This document shows, one piece after another, positions 1-5,598 of a stretch of DNA of 7,119 bases. The translations under genes were made by a program, and so were the position numbers. The number at the start of each line of letters is the position of its first letter. The first letter of the stretch is position 1. This DNA comes from JBAZKK01 sp041650795. Lineage in GTDB: Bacteria > Omnitrophota > Gorgyraeia > Gygaellales > Profunditerraquicolaceae. Under the pieces are notes generated by a model, which saw nothing but the letters and a program-made list of their open reading frames with translations, did no database searches and was not told the origin of the DNA. The DNA is taken from the NCBI GenBank assembly GCA_041650795.1, contig JBAZKK010000039.1:1-7119 (forward strand), written 5' to 3'.

Positions 1-1036
1 CAAACCTGCCCCCGCCAAATAGCCCGTTTATAATGGGGTGCGCCAGCACAATAAAGCCCATTGAGGCAGGAAGCATTACAAAAAACTCAAGCCGCATCCC
101 GAAGGAGAGCGTGCGCCTTAAATTATCCTTGTTCTCCTCCAGCGCCTGGGTGGAGAAGGTCGGCAGGATTGCCTGGGAAAGGGCATTGCTGAATATGCCT
201 AGGGGAAATTGTATCAGGCGGTAGGCAAAATATAATACCGCTACCCCTCCTTCTCCTACGATAAAAGCCAGAGAGCCAAAAGCAGAATCCACGAAATTAT
301 TCAGCTGATAGATGCCGGAACTGAATAACCGCGGGACCATAAGCCTACCGATGGTAACTGCTGCGGGGTGACGGAACCTATGAAACAAATGCAGCTTAAA
401 CCCCTTGCGGTAGAGCACCGGAACCTGGATTGCCAGTTGCAAAACACCTCCTACGAGTACGCCGAGCGCCAGTCCTTTAATCCCCTCCCCAAAAAGCAGT
501 GCAAAAACAATAATGGAGATATTCAGGAGGCAGGGGGCAAATGCCGGAACTGCAAAATGTTTCAGGGAATTAAGCACTGCCATGGCATAAGCAGCCAGGC
601 TTATTAACAGCAAGTAAGGGAATATAATGCGGTTTAGCAGGATGGTGGTTTGAAGCTTATAGGGGTCTGTTACAAAACCCGGGGCAATAAGACGCACAAT
701 CAACGGAGAAAAGATGATGCCTAAGAGCGTGATAGCTGAGAGTATCACCAAGAGGAGGTTCAGGACTACATTGGCCAATTCCCAGAACTCTTCCTTATTG
801 TGCTTTACGGTGTATTCGCTAAAAACCGGCACAAACGCGGCGTTACTGGCGCCCTCTGCCACCAAGTCACGGAAGAGATTGGGAATGCGGAAGGCAATCA
901 CGAACGCCTGGGCGTAGACATAGACCCCAAATAGCCGCGCAATCACCACATCCCGGACAAACCCCAACAGGCGCGAACATAGGGTGGCGAAACCTATTAC
1001 GCTGGCGGATTTTACGATGGACTTGTGTGTTGACAT
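1..1036 (-). CDS. murJ: Lipid II flippase MurJ (MviN), 3' end outside the window
   Basis: Inner-membrane flippase that moves lipid II to the periplasmic side for peptidoglycan synthesis. The reverse strand is open from an ATG at 1036 to the left edge, giving 345 residues of a family usually about 500-530 long, so the C-terminal third is missing only because the window ends. By-eye alignment with E. coli MurJ shows the N-terminal block SRLLGFVRD (residues 21-29), IPNLFRDLVAEGASNAAFVP (51-70), FPYLLLISLAA (139-149), a PAFAPCLLNIS block (164-174) and AYRLIQFPLG (271-280). R22, R28, R56 and R273 match the essential arginines of the E. coli protein (R18, R24, R52, R270). Hydrophobic segments recur throughout, as expected for a MOP-superfamily transporter. 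No Shine-Dalgarno sequence is visible before the ATG. It is divergent from rpsT, with 68 bp between the starts. Identity is secure; the exact start is slightly less so. Confidence 0.96.
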   Translation of the reverse strand, partial: MSTHKSIVKSASVIGFATLCSRLLGFVRDVVIARLFGVYVYAQAFVIAFRIPNLFRDLVAEGASNAAFVPVFSEYTVKHNKEEFWELANVVLNLLLVILSAITLLGIIFSPLIVRLIAPGFVTDPYKLQTTILLNRIIFPYLLLISLAAYAMAVLNSLKHFAVPAFAPCLLNISIIVFALLFGEGIKGLALGVLVGGVLQLAIQVPVLYRKGFKLHLFHRFRHPAAVTIGRLMVPRLFSSGIYQLNNFVDSAFGSLAFIVGEGGVAVLYFAYRLIQFPLGIFSNALSQAILPTFSTQALEENKDNLRRTLSFGMRLEFFVMLPASMGFIVLAHPIINGLFGGGRF

Positions 1037-1058
1037 GGCTACTTATTTATGATATAAG
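1030..1058 (+). promoter_or_regulatory. Sigma70-type promoter for rpsT
   Basis: A perfect TTGACA (1030-1035) is followed after 17 bp by TATAAG (1053-1058, 5 of 6). The -35 box overlaps the first codons of the divergent murJ gene. The transcript would start near 1065 and have a leader of about 40 nt. A second, perfect TATAAT lies at 1073-1078 without a good -35 and could give a leader of about 20 nt. Confidence 0.55.
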
Positions 1059-1061
1059 TAG
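1039..1061. repeat. Perfect 8-bp inverted repeat in the murJ/rpsT promoter region
   Basis: CTACTTAT (1039-1046) and ATAAGTAG (1054-1061) are exact reverse complements separated by 7 nt. The repeat lies in the spacer and -10 box of the predicted rpsT promoter and ends 2 bp before the murJ ATG. It could be an operator for both directions or a weak hairpin in a murJ leader; AT-rich composition makes chance possible. Confidence 0.5.
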
Positions 1062-1077
1062 AAAACCGTGCTTATAA
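1049..1077 (-). promoter_or_regulatory. Possible murJ promoter (weak)
   Basis: On the minus strand TTATAA (1072-1077, 4 of 6 to TTGACA), 17 bp, then TATCAT (1049-1054, 5 of 6 to TATAAT). The predicted start would lie about 6 nt before the murJ ATG, leaving no room for a Shine-Dalgarno site. This AT-rich stretch gives chance matches easily, so it is tentative. Confidence 0.25.
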
Positions 1078-1091
1078 TATAGGCTATCTAT

Positions 1092-1097
1092 AAGGAG
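1092..1097 (+). promoter_or_regulatory. Shine-Dalgarno site of rpsT
   Basis: AAGGAG, 7 nt before the ATG at 1105. It is a canonical site and shows that this organism uses anti-Shine-Dalgarno pairing, which makes the genes here without such a site stand out. Confidence 0.85.
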
Positions 1098-1104
1098 AGA
1101 AAAA

Positions 1105-1377
1105 ATGCCAAGACGTAAAAGCGGTATCGTAACGGCGCGCGCCGACAAAAGGAAACGCGTTCATAACACGAAAGTAAGAACCGAGCTCAAAAAAGCAGTC
1201 AAGAAATTCCAGGCCCTGGTAGCAGCTAAAAATACCAAGGAGGCATCCGGCCTTTTAACCAAGCTTTATTCCCTTTTCGATAAAGCCGCCAAAAAAGGCG
1301 TGGTGCATCCTAATACTGCCAACCGTAAGAAATCCCGCTTCAAAAAAAGCTTCTCAAAAATATCCCAGGCCGCATAA
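1105..1377 (+). CDS. rpsT: 30S ribosomal protein S20
   Basis: Primary-binding protein of the small ribosomal subunit that contacts 16S rRNA. The 90 residues match the usual S20 length (about 85-90). The protein is strongly basic, with the typical N-terminal KRKRVHNTKVRTELKKAVKK region (residues 16-35), a helical middle (about 37-64, including AASGLLTKLYSLFDKAAKKG-like sequence) and the family signature GVVHPNTANRKKSR (residues 65-78). The start is fixed by AAGGAG 7 nt upstream. It is the only plus-strand gene in the left 5.6 kb, divergent from murJ and convergent with holA, with just 6 bp between the two stop codons. No stem-loop terminator is visible after it. Adjacency to murJ is also known in pseudomonads. 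Confidence 0.97.
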   Translation: MPRRKSGIVTARADKRKRVHNTKVRTELKKAVKKFQALVAAKNTKEASGLLTKLYSLFDKAAKKGVVHPNTANRKKSRFKKSFSKISQAA

Positions 1378-1383
1378 AAGAAC

Positions 1384-2082
1384 CTAGTGCGCTGCCTTAT
1401 CCAAGCTGCAGAGATAGACTATCAGTCTCTCCAATGCAAAGGAAGGCTCCAGCCTCCCGGTCTTGATATCTACGTCGCAACTAAGCAACAGATTAAGCCG
1501 TTTCCTTAATTCCATGCGGCTGTGTAAACCCCTCTGCCAGCTTGCTCTCAAGCCTCCCAGAATTTTCTCAGGCCTCTGTCCGCTTTCAAAAAGCTGTTTT
1601 AAGATGTAAAGCGCCTGGGGCGCCCTCCTTGCCTCGATAAGCCTGCTTAGCTCGAAGGCATTAATGGGGCGGATTTCCCTGAACCGCTGCACCCTGGAGT
1701 GCCTGGAAAGGGCTAAAATAAATTTTACTTCTTCCTTATCATTTTGGTCGCGTGGTATGAAATCCAGAACCAACACAAGCGATGGATGGGGTTTAGCGAT
1801 ATAACGCAGGAGATGAGCGCGGATGTCTTCCTTAAGAAGCTGCGTATCCTTGATGACCAGGAGCCTCTTCGGGGAACCAGCCGGGATACGCAGGAATACC
1901 TCCTGCAGTTGTTTTAATCCGGTTTCTTTAGCGTATAAGGTATCGGTGTTAAACTCCAGGGTGGTCTTGGAGAGGAATTCTTTCTTTAACCGCTGGAGGG
2001 CTTCGCTCTTCCTGGAAGAACCGTCCGGCCCGATGATATCATGGCCGATAAAAAGATGGACGAGATTTTCTCTCCTTACCAT
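1384..2082 (-). CDS. holA: DNA polymerase III delta subunit, short form lacking the middle domain
   Basis: Delta is the clamp-loader subunit that opens the beta sliding clamp. This protein is 232 residues, against about 340 in the family. Residues 8-138 fit the N-terminal domain (a LFIGHD start in place of the usual LLxGxD, core strand RLLVIKD at 73-79, then LVLVLDFIP at 102-110, ending RFREIRPI at 133-140). Residues 142-225 fit the C-terminal clamp-loader collar domain, with the typical QALYILKQLFESGQRPEKIL (156-175). The AAA+ lid domain of roughly 100 residues expected between them is absent. The start ATG overlaps the end of lptE by 7 bp, and an in-frame TGA 6 nt upstream rules out an earlier start. 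Position after lptE, as in E. coli, supports the call; sequence alone is divergent. A working full-length delta elsewhere in the genome cannot be excluded. Confidence 0.78.
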   Translation of the reverse strand: MVRRENLVHLFIGHDIIGPDGSSRKSEALQRLKKEFLSKTTLEFNTDTLYAKETGLKQLQEVFLRIPAGSPKRLLVIKDTQLLKEDIRAHLLRYIAKPHPSLVLVLDFIPRDQNDKEEVKFILALSRHSRVQRFREIRPINAFELSRLIEARRAPQALYILKQLFESGQRPEKILGGLRASWQRGLHSRMELRKRLNLLLSCDVDIKTGRLEPSFALERLIVYLCSLDKAAH

Positions 2083-2648
2083 TCCTCAACCGTGCGCTCC
2101 ACAATACGGCGGGCAAGATCGTCAATAGCGCCCGGTGTAGCCTCGTACATAGTCTTTTTGTCTACTGCAGAGCTGGAGGCGTAGGTCGTAAAGTAATCGT
2201 CGTAACCGGTAAACCCCTTCTCTTCCCAGAGCAATCTATTCTCTTTGGCATTCCACATGCTGATATTAACGATGATGTTGAGGCGGTATTCTTCCACATC
2301 GTCGTTCTCGGTGTACCTCAGGGCATCCTGACGAAATTCTACCACCTCCCCTTTTAGGATAAGGTCGGCCTCCCCCTCCTTTACAGGCCTGAGGTTTCCG
2401 TCAAGGAGAAATTTACTCACCACCGCCCTGGTGACGTCGGTCTCAACCATAGGCTTGTTAATCTTGTACTTGCTAGCGGCATCCGCCTCGCCAGTAATGT
2501 TAATCTTATTCACAAAGGGCTGGACATAGACGGTACGGTAGTGCTCGCAGATGGCGGAACGGGTCGTATACCCGCATCCCGAAATCAACAGGAGCCCGGC
2601 GAGCGAAAAAAGCATCAAACCCCGACGACACAGACAAACGTAGCTCAT
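2076..2648 (-). CDS. lptE: LPS-assembly lipoprotein LptE
   Basis: LptE is the outer-membrane lipoprotein that plugs LptD and assists LPS insertion. The 190-residue protein starts with a basic, hydrophobic signal peptide and a clear lipobox (ISGC, Cys25). GYTTRS follows, then a TVYVQPFVN strand (about residues 40-48), typical of the LptE/RlpB family. I chose the ATG at 2648, not the upstream in-frame codon at 2699, because it forms a 4-bp ATGA overlap with the preceding bamD-like gene, has GGAG a short distance upstream, and puts the lipobox at a normal distance from the N terminus. It overlaps holA by 7 bp at its end. The order lptE-holA is the same as in E. coli. The family is weakly conserved in sequence, so lipobox, length and context carry much of the call. 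Confidence 0.85.
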   Translation of the reverse strand: MSYVCLCRRGLMLFSLAGLLLISGCGYTTRSAICEHYRTVYVQPFVNKINITGEADAASKYKINKPMVETDVTRAVVSKFLLDGNLRPVKEGEADLILKGEVVEFRQDALRYTENDDVEEYRLNIIVNISMWNAKENRLLWEEKGFTGYDDYFTTYASSSAVDKKTMYEATPGAIDDLARRIVERTVEEW

Positions 2649-3592
2649 TTCTTTGTCTTCTCCATTATCTGCAACCTCTCCATGGCCCTGGCTGCCCACG
2701 GACTGCCGCTGTAATTATTCATCACATCGTTATAGTAGATACGCGCCGCCTCCCAATCCTTCTGCTTTTCGTAGAAGCGGGCGATATTATAGGAACTCTC
2801 TGCCTCTTTTTCCTTAAGCTGGTTGATATTGGCTTCCGCATCGCGCGACAAGACCGCATCAGGATGCTCCTGGACGAATTCCTCGAATTTCTCCTTGGCT
2901 TCACGGGTAGCCTCAAGGTCATAATCCGGCCCTTTGGAGAGACTGGCACGGCAGGAGGCAATCTGAAATTTAGCTGCGTTCACCCATTCGCTGTCCGGGT
3001 AATTAGTTATGACTTTATTAAAAGCGTCCTCTGCCTCATAATAACGCATCAGGCTCTTCAGAACCAGGCCCAGCTTATACTGAGCCTTTGCCGCCAGCGG
3101 CCCGTAATTGGAATTATCCACTACCTTGGTGAATATCTCCACAGCGGGGTTTTCTACCGGCAGGGTAATGCCCAGGGCCTTACGTTTCTTGCCCTCCATA
3201 AAGGCCTCGGCTATCTTGTATTCACGCTCGATAATCTCGGGGATCCTGTCTGAAAAAGGATATTTATCGATAACCTTCTGGTAGGACTGGTATGCCTCGT
3301 AAAGATTATCCTGCTCTTCCTCAATCCTGCCCAGATAATACTGGCTCTCTGCCGCTTCAGAGGACTTAGGGTATGCCTTCAGGAGCTTTTTGAATTCGCG
3401 CTTGGCGTCCTCATATTGTTTGGAGTCATAGGCAGACTCGGCAACCTCAAACTGCTCTTTGGGAGTAGGCTTAACCGCAGTCTTGGGGTTTACCCATTTC
3501 TGGTTCTTGGGGGTCCATATCCAGTAGGCGTGTGCCGAAGGCACTGCCAAAAACAAGCAAATTATTATAAATATTATAGTTGTGCGTCTCAT
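2645..3592 (-). CDS. BamD-like TPR protein with cleavable signal peptide
   Basis: Secreted tetratricopeptide protein of the BamD/YbgF type, probably periplasmic and linked to outer-membrane protein assembly. The 315 residues begin with a signal peptide (hydrophobic core about 6-17, cleavage predicted after AHA at 20-22). A YWIWTP aromatic block (23-28) and KWVNP (32-36) follow. TPR-like helical pairs cover about 45-115, 125-200 and 262-310, with repeated A..Y....Y..A...F..V...YP patterns, for example SYQKVIDKYP (103-112) and AFNKVITNYP (190-199). E. coli BamD is about 245 residues and is anchored by a lipidated Cys; here there is no lipobox, and the only cysteines are C12, inside the signal, and C214. 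It heads a cluster with lptE (4-bp overlap) and holA. No Shine-Dalgarno site precedes the ATG, and a promoter lies directly upstream. It could instead be another TPR scaffold protein, so I give no gene symbol. Confidence 0.8.
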   Translation of the reverse strand: MRRTTIIFIIICLFLAVPSAHAYWIWTPKNQKWVNPKTAVKPTPKEQFEVAESAYDSKQYEDAKREFKKLLKAYPKSSEAAESQYYLGRIEEEQDNLYEAYQSYQKVIDKYPFSDRIPEIIEREYKIAEAFMEGKKRKALGITLPVENPAVEIFTKVVDNSNYGPLAAKAQYKLGLVLKSLMRYYEAEDAFNKVITNYPDSEWVNAAKFQIASCRASLSKGPDYDLEATREAKEKFEEFVQEHPDAVLSRDAEANINQLKEKEAESSYNIARFYEKQKDWEAARIYYNDVMNNYSGSPWAARAMERLQIMEKTKK

Positions 3593-3600
3593 GTCAGTCT

Positions 3601-3629
3601 AAATTAACATAGGCGAATGCCTTTGTCAA
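3601..3629 (-). promoter_or_regulatory. Promoter for the bamD-like/lptE/holA cluster
   Basis: On the minus strand a perfect TTGACA (3624-3629), 17 bp, then TAATTT (3601-3606) preceded by TG-N, an extended -10. The -10 matches only 3 of 6, but the key first, second and last bases are right. Predicted +1 is near 3594, about 2 nt before the ATG at 3592. Confidence 0.5.
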
Positions 3630-3645
3630 CAGATTATTGGCGGCA

Positions 3646-5064
3646 TCAGAAAGGAAGACGTAAACATGCGCCGGGTATACGCATAAGCAAGGCGTTGAGG
3701 GATACCATTGTCCAGATAAGGACTTCATTGGCACGGGCGAATAATGGGGCAACCGGAGGAAATAATAAAGCCGCAGCAAGAAAACTGAAGCCCGCCAGGG
3801 TAATTAGCGCGGCTAAGGGCACGACTAAAAAATTGGCCAATACGGCCACCGTAGAAAAAATCCTGAAATGATAAGCGATCAAACCGCAGGTCCCCAGCCA
3901 GGCAGAAACTGAAACCAGGCAGCTGTCAATCATAAATACCAACGGCTTGGCCTTTATGGGCTGGGGACAGAGAAACCGCTTCAGGCGGGGATACAGAAAA
4001 ACGATTGAGCTTACGCTGGCAAATGAAAGCTGAAATCCAACATCAAAGAGCTGCTCTGGGTTCAAAACCAGGATAAATAGCGCTGCAAGGCAAATGCTGT
4101 TGCAGATATCGGGATCCCTCTTCAAAAGATACGCCGTGATAAAAATAACGGCCATCACGGTTGACCTCACTACCGGATTGGAAGCGCCGGTTAACAGGCA
4201 ATAAGTGATAATAAGTGGTAAACTTATAACAAAGCGCCAGTAGCGCGGCACCCTTAATAATTTCAAAAACACGGCAATGATAAAAACTACCAGCCCCACG
4301 TGAAAGCCGCTTACAACGAGTATATGCACTGTCCCGGACCTTCTCATAAGGCTATTGGCAAAACCGGCTACCTTGTGCCGCTGGCCGAGTATCACGGCGT
4401 CAAGTATGCCTGCCGGAATTCCGTCAAGATACTTAAAGATTAACCCTTCCAGCCTATCCTTAAGACCCACGGTAAAACATCTATAGCAGAAGCCACTATC
4501 AGAGCCTAGCCTAGAGATATCATAGCCGCTCTTCAGGCTCATGATATAACGGATACCGTTGCTGTAGAGATAACTGCGGTACTGCCCGGCACCTCCCCGG
4601 CCCCACGGCCGGTAAAGCCTTCCTCTTATAATAACCCTTTCTCCGTAATGCAACGCTATTCTATCTGCGGAATAAACCATTATCTTGCCTGATGAGCTGC
4701 GGTTTAAAGATTTTCCCTGCACTTCTTCAACCCGCAGGACAAAAGCCGTTCCCCTGCCCCTGGGCTGCGGCTGCCGGACAACAATGCCCTTAATTAGATA
4801 TGCTTCGGAAGTCCTGTAAGGAATTAACCTGGCAATATGCCGGGCTGGCAGGATGCGCTTTGAAGTCAGAAACAACGCACCAAGCAAAAACGCCAGAGAG
4901 ATAATAGAAACGGCAAAGCCAACGGGATTTTTTAAGAAGAAGGCTGCCCCAATCCAAAACAAAACCGCGAATACATAAATTAATGACCACTCCGCCTTAA
5001 GATGAGCAACAAGGATTATCCCGCAACAAAAACTAACAGTCAGCAAAAGAACGGGACGCTTCAC
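3646..5064 (-). CDS. comEC: DNA uptake channel protein ComEC, without the C-terminal hydrolase domain
   Basis: ComEC forms the inner-membrane channel that takes single-stranded DNA into the cytoplasm during transformation. The 472 residues hold two N-terminal membrane segments (about 4-20 and 28-68), a soluble OB-like region (about 90-180, with QYRSYLYSNGI at 161-171) and the polytopic Competence domain (about 215-465). Family motifs are HILVVSGFHVGLV (247-259), LTGASNPVVRS (291-301), FDVGFQLSFASV (340-351) and ANFLVVPL (410-417). The protein ends with LMRIPGACLRLPF, where full-length ComEC (about 750-800) would continue into a metallo-beta-lactamase domain. Only 53 bp separate its stop from the next gene, so the domain is absent, not hidden by a nearby frameshift. 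The start codon is GTG, overlapping the comEA stop as GTGA, which suggests translational coupling; no strong Shine-Dalgarno site is present. Confidence 0.93.
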   Translation of the reverse strand: MKRPVLLLTVSFCCGIILVAHLKAEWSLIYVFAVLFWIGAAFFLKNPVGFAVSIISLAFLLGALFLTSKRILPARHIARLIPYRTSEAYLIKGIVVRQPQPRGRGTAFVLRVEEVQGKSLNRSSSGKIMVYSADRIALHYGERVIIRGRLYRPWGRGGAGQYRSYLYSNGIRYIMSLKSGYDISRLGSDSGFCYRCFTVGLKDRLEGLIFKYLDGIPAGILDAVILGQRHKVAGFANSLMRRSGTVHILVVSGFHVGLVVFIIAVFLKLLRVPRYWRFVISLPLIITYCLLTGASNPVVRSTVMAVIFITAYLLKRDPDICNSICLAALFILVLNPEQLFDVGFQLSFASVSSIVFLYPRLKRFLCPQPIKAKPLVFMIDSCLVSVSAWLGTCGLIAYHFRIFSTVAVLANFLVVPLAALITLAGFSFLAAALLFPPVAPLFARANEVLIWTMVSLNALLMRIPGACLRLPF

Positions 5065-5390
5065 TTTACCGTAACATAATCCTTGAGTCTTTCATAACGG
5101 TATCCGCTGATGCCTTTAATACCTTTTAATTCTTCGATATCGCCGAATCCGCCCTCCCTAAAGCGATAGTCCAGGATGCGCTGGGCGAGTTTCTCGCCGA
5201 TACCCGGGACCCTCATTAATGCATCTTTATCCGCATTGTTCAGGTTAAGCCTGGCAATATCAAAAGACAAGGCGGGTATAGTTCTGGCTTTGGAATTCAT
5301 CTTGATAATAAAATTTGCCCCTGAGCCGATTAAAACCAAGGCTGTCAGGAATAAAATTACCCGGCGTTCCTGCTGCGTAAGGTTAAACAT
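5061..5390 (-). CDS. comEA: ComEA-like helix-hairpin-helix DNA-binding protein
   Basis: Membrane-anchored DNA receptor expected to bind incoming double-stranded DNA in the periplasm and hand it to ComEC. The 109 residues contain one N-terminal membrane segment (about 11-28), a short linker, and a C-terminal double helix-hairpin-helix: LNLNNADKDALMRVPGIG (48-65) with the hairpin VPGIG at 61-65, and a second one around IKGIS (91-95). This N-in anchor plus (HhH)2 layout is typical of ComEA. The ATG at 5390 is chosen because AAGGAGG lies 5 nt upstream; an in-frame ATG pair at 5423/5420 would add 11 residues (MMRLLRRKEEN). It overlaps comEC by 4 bp, so the two are surely cotranscribed. HhH proteins of this type also occur outside competence, but the comEC partner supports the name. 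Confidence 0.9.
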   Translation of the reverse strand: MFNLTQQERRVILFLTALVLIGSGANFIIKMNSKARTIPALSFDIARLNLNNADKDALMRVPGIGEKLAQRILDYRFREGGFGDIEELKGIKGISGYRYERLKDYVTVK

Positions 5391-5395
5391 GTTTT

Positions 5396-5402
5396 CCTCC
5401 TT
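5396..5402 (-). promoter_or_regulatory. Shine-Dalgarno site deciding the comEA start
   Basis: AAGGAGG on the minus strand, 5 nt before the ATG at 5390. It favours the 109-residue form over the longer one from 5423. The 11-bp plus-strand word gttttcctcct that contains it (5391-5401) is repeated exactly at 5458-5468. Confidence 0.75.
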
Positions 5403-5471
5403 CCGCCTTAATAGACGCATCATTCCACCGAATCTAACACCCTCATTTCTTGGGGGCGTTTTCCTCCTCGC

Positions 5472-5511
5472 TCCGGACAGTATCTTGTTAATAAAAAATA
5501 CACTGTCCGGA
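5472..5511. repeat. 10-bp perfect inverted repeat with 20-nt loop
   Basis: TCCGGACAGT (5472-5481) and ACTGTCCGGA (5502-5511) are exact reverse complements around a 20-nt AT-rich loop. There is no T-run on the exit side in either direction, so it does not look like an intrinsic terminator. It lies between comEA and the divergent receiver gene; its right arm runs into the 23-bp array. Confidence 0.75.
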
Positions 5512-5598
5512 TGGGGTGGGAAAACGTTTCCGCTTTAGGGTAAAGACACTTTCCGGGTTGAACCGGAAAGTGTTTCCCGATGGGACTGGAAAGTGTTT
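5507..5598. repeat. Imperfect tandem array of four 23-bp units
   Basis: Four consecutive 23-bp blocks start at 5507, 5530, 5553 and 5576. Each begins CC(G/C) and ends TTT; three share GGAAA at unit positions 13-17 and GTTT at the end. By eye the third and fourth units are closest (both end in GGAAAGTGTTT), and the second is the most divergent. A weaker fifth unit may precede them (5484-5506, ending ACACTGT). The array occupies most of the divergent comEA/receiver-gene intergenic region and stops just before the receiver promoter. Function unknown: possible protein-binding iterons, or remains of a small repeat element. Confidence 0.55.
5546..5573. repeat. 11-bp perfect dyad inside the 23-bp array
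   Basis: ACACTTTCCGG (5546-5556) and CCGGAAAGTGT (5563-5573) are exact reverse complements with a 6-nt centre. The right arm word GGAAAGTGTTT (5565-5575) recurs at 5588-5598. Transcribed, it would fold into a strong hairpin, but it is followed by TTCCC, not a T-run, so an operator or repeat remnant is more likely than a terminator. Confidence 0.7.

Noticed and set aside
33..917. Three plus-strand reading frames of 63-79 residues
   Set aside because: All are antisense to murJ, whose conserved arginines and motifs are intact on the minus strand.
1134..1143. GGCGCGCGCC palindrome in rpsT
   Set aside because: It simply encodes conserved-region residues TARA; no sign of another role.
1378..1383. 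Terminator between rpsT and holA
   Set aside because: Only 6 bp separate the stops; the GATAG-A-CTATC palindrome inside the holA end has a 1-nt centre and no T-run.
1823..2128. 101-residue plus-strand reading frame across the holA/lptE junction
   Set aside because: Entirely antisense to two recognised genes, with no supporting signals.
3593..3645. Frameshifted remains of a ComEC hydrolase domain
   Set aside because: 53 bp is far too short, and the sequence reads as a promoter region; no HxHxDH-like motif appears in any frame.
3617..3871. Basic 84-residue plus-strand reading frame
   Set aside because: It lies antisense to the 3' end of comEC, has no ribosome-binding site and resembles no family; its composition follows from the opposite-strand codons.
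5420..5446. Eight-codon leader peptide (MRVLDSVE) upstream of comEA
   Set aside because: The nearest AGGAGG is 16 nt from its ATG, too far, and nothing suggests attenuation.
5507..5598. CRISPR array
   Set aside because: Units are contiguous at 23 bp with no unique spacers between identical repeats, and no cas genes are present.
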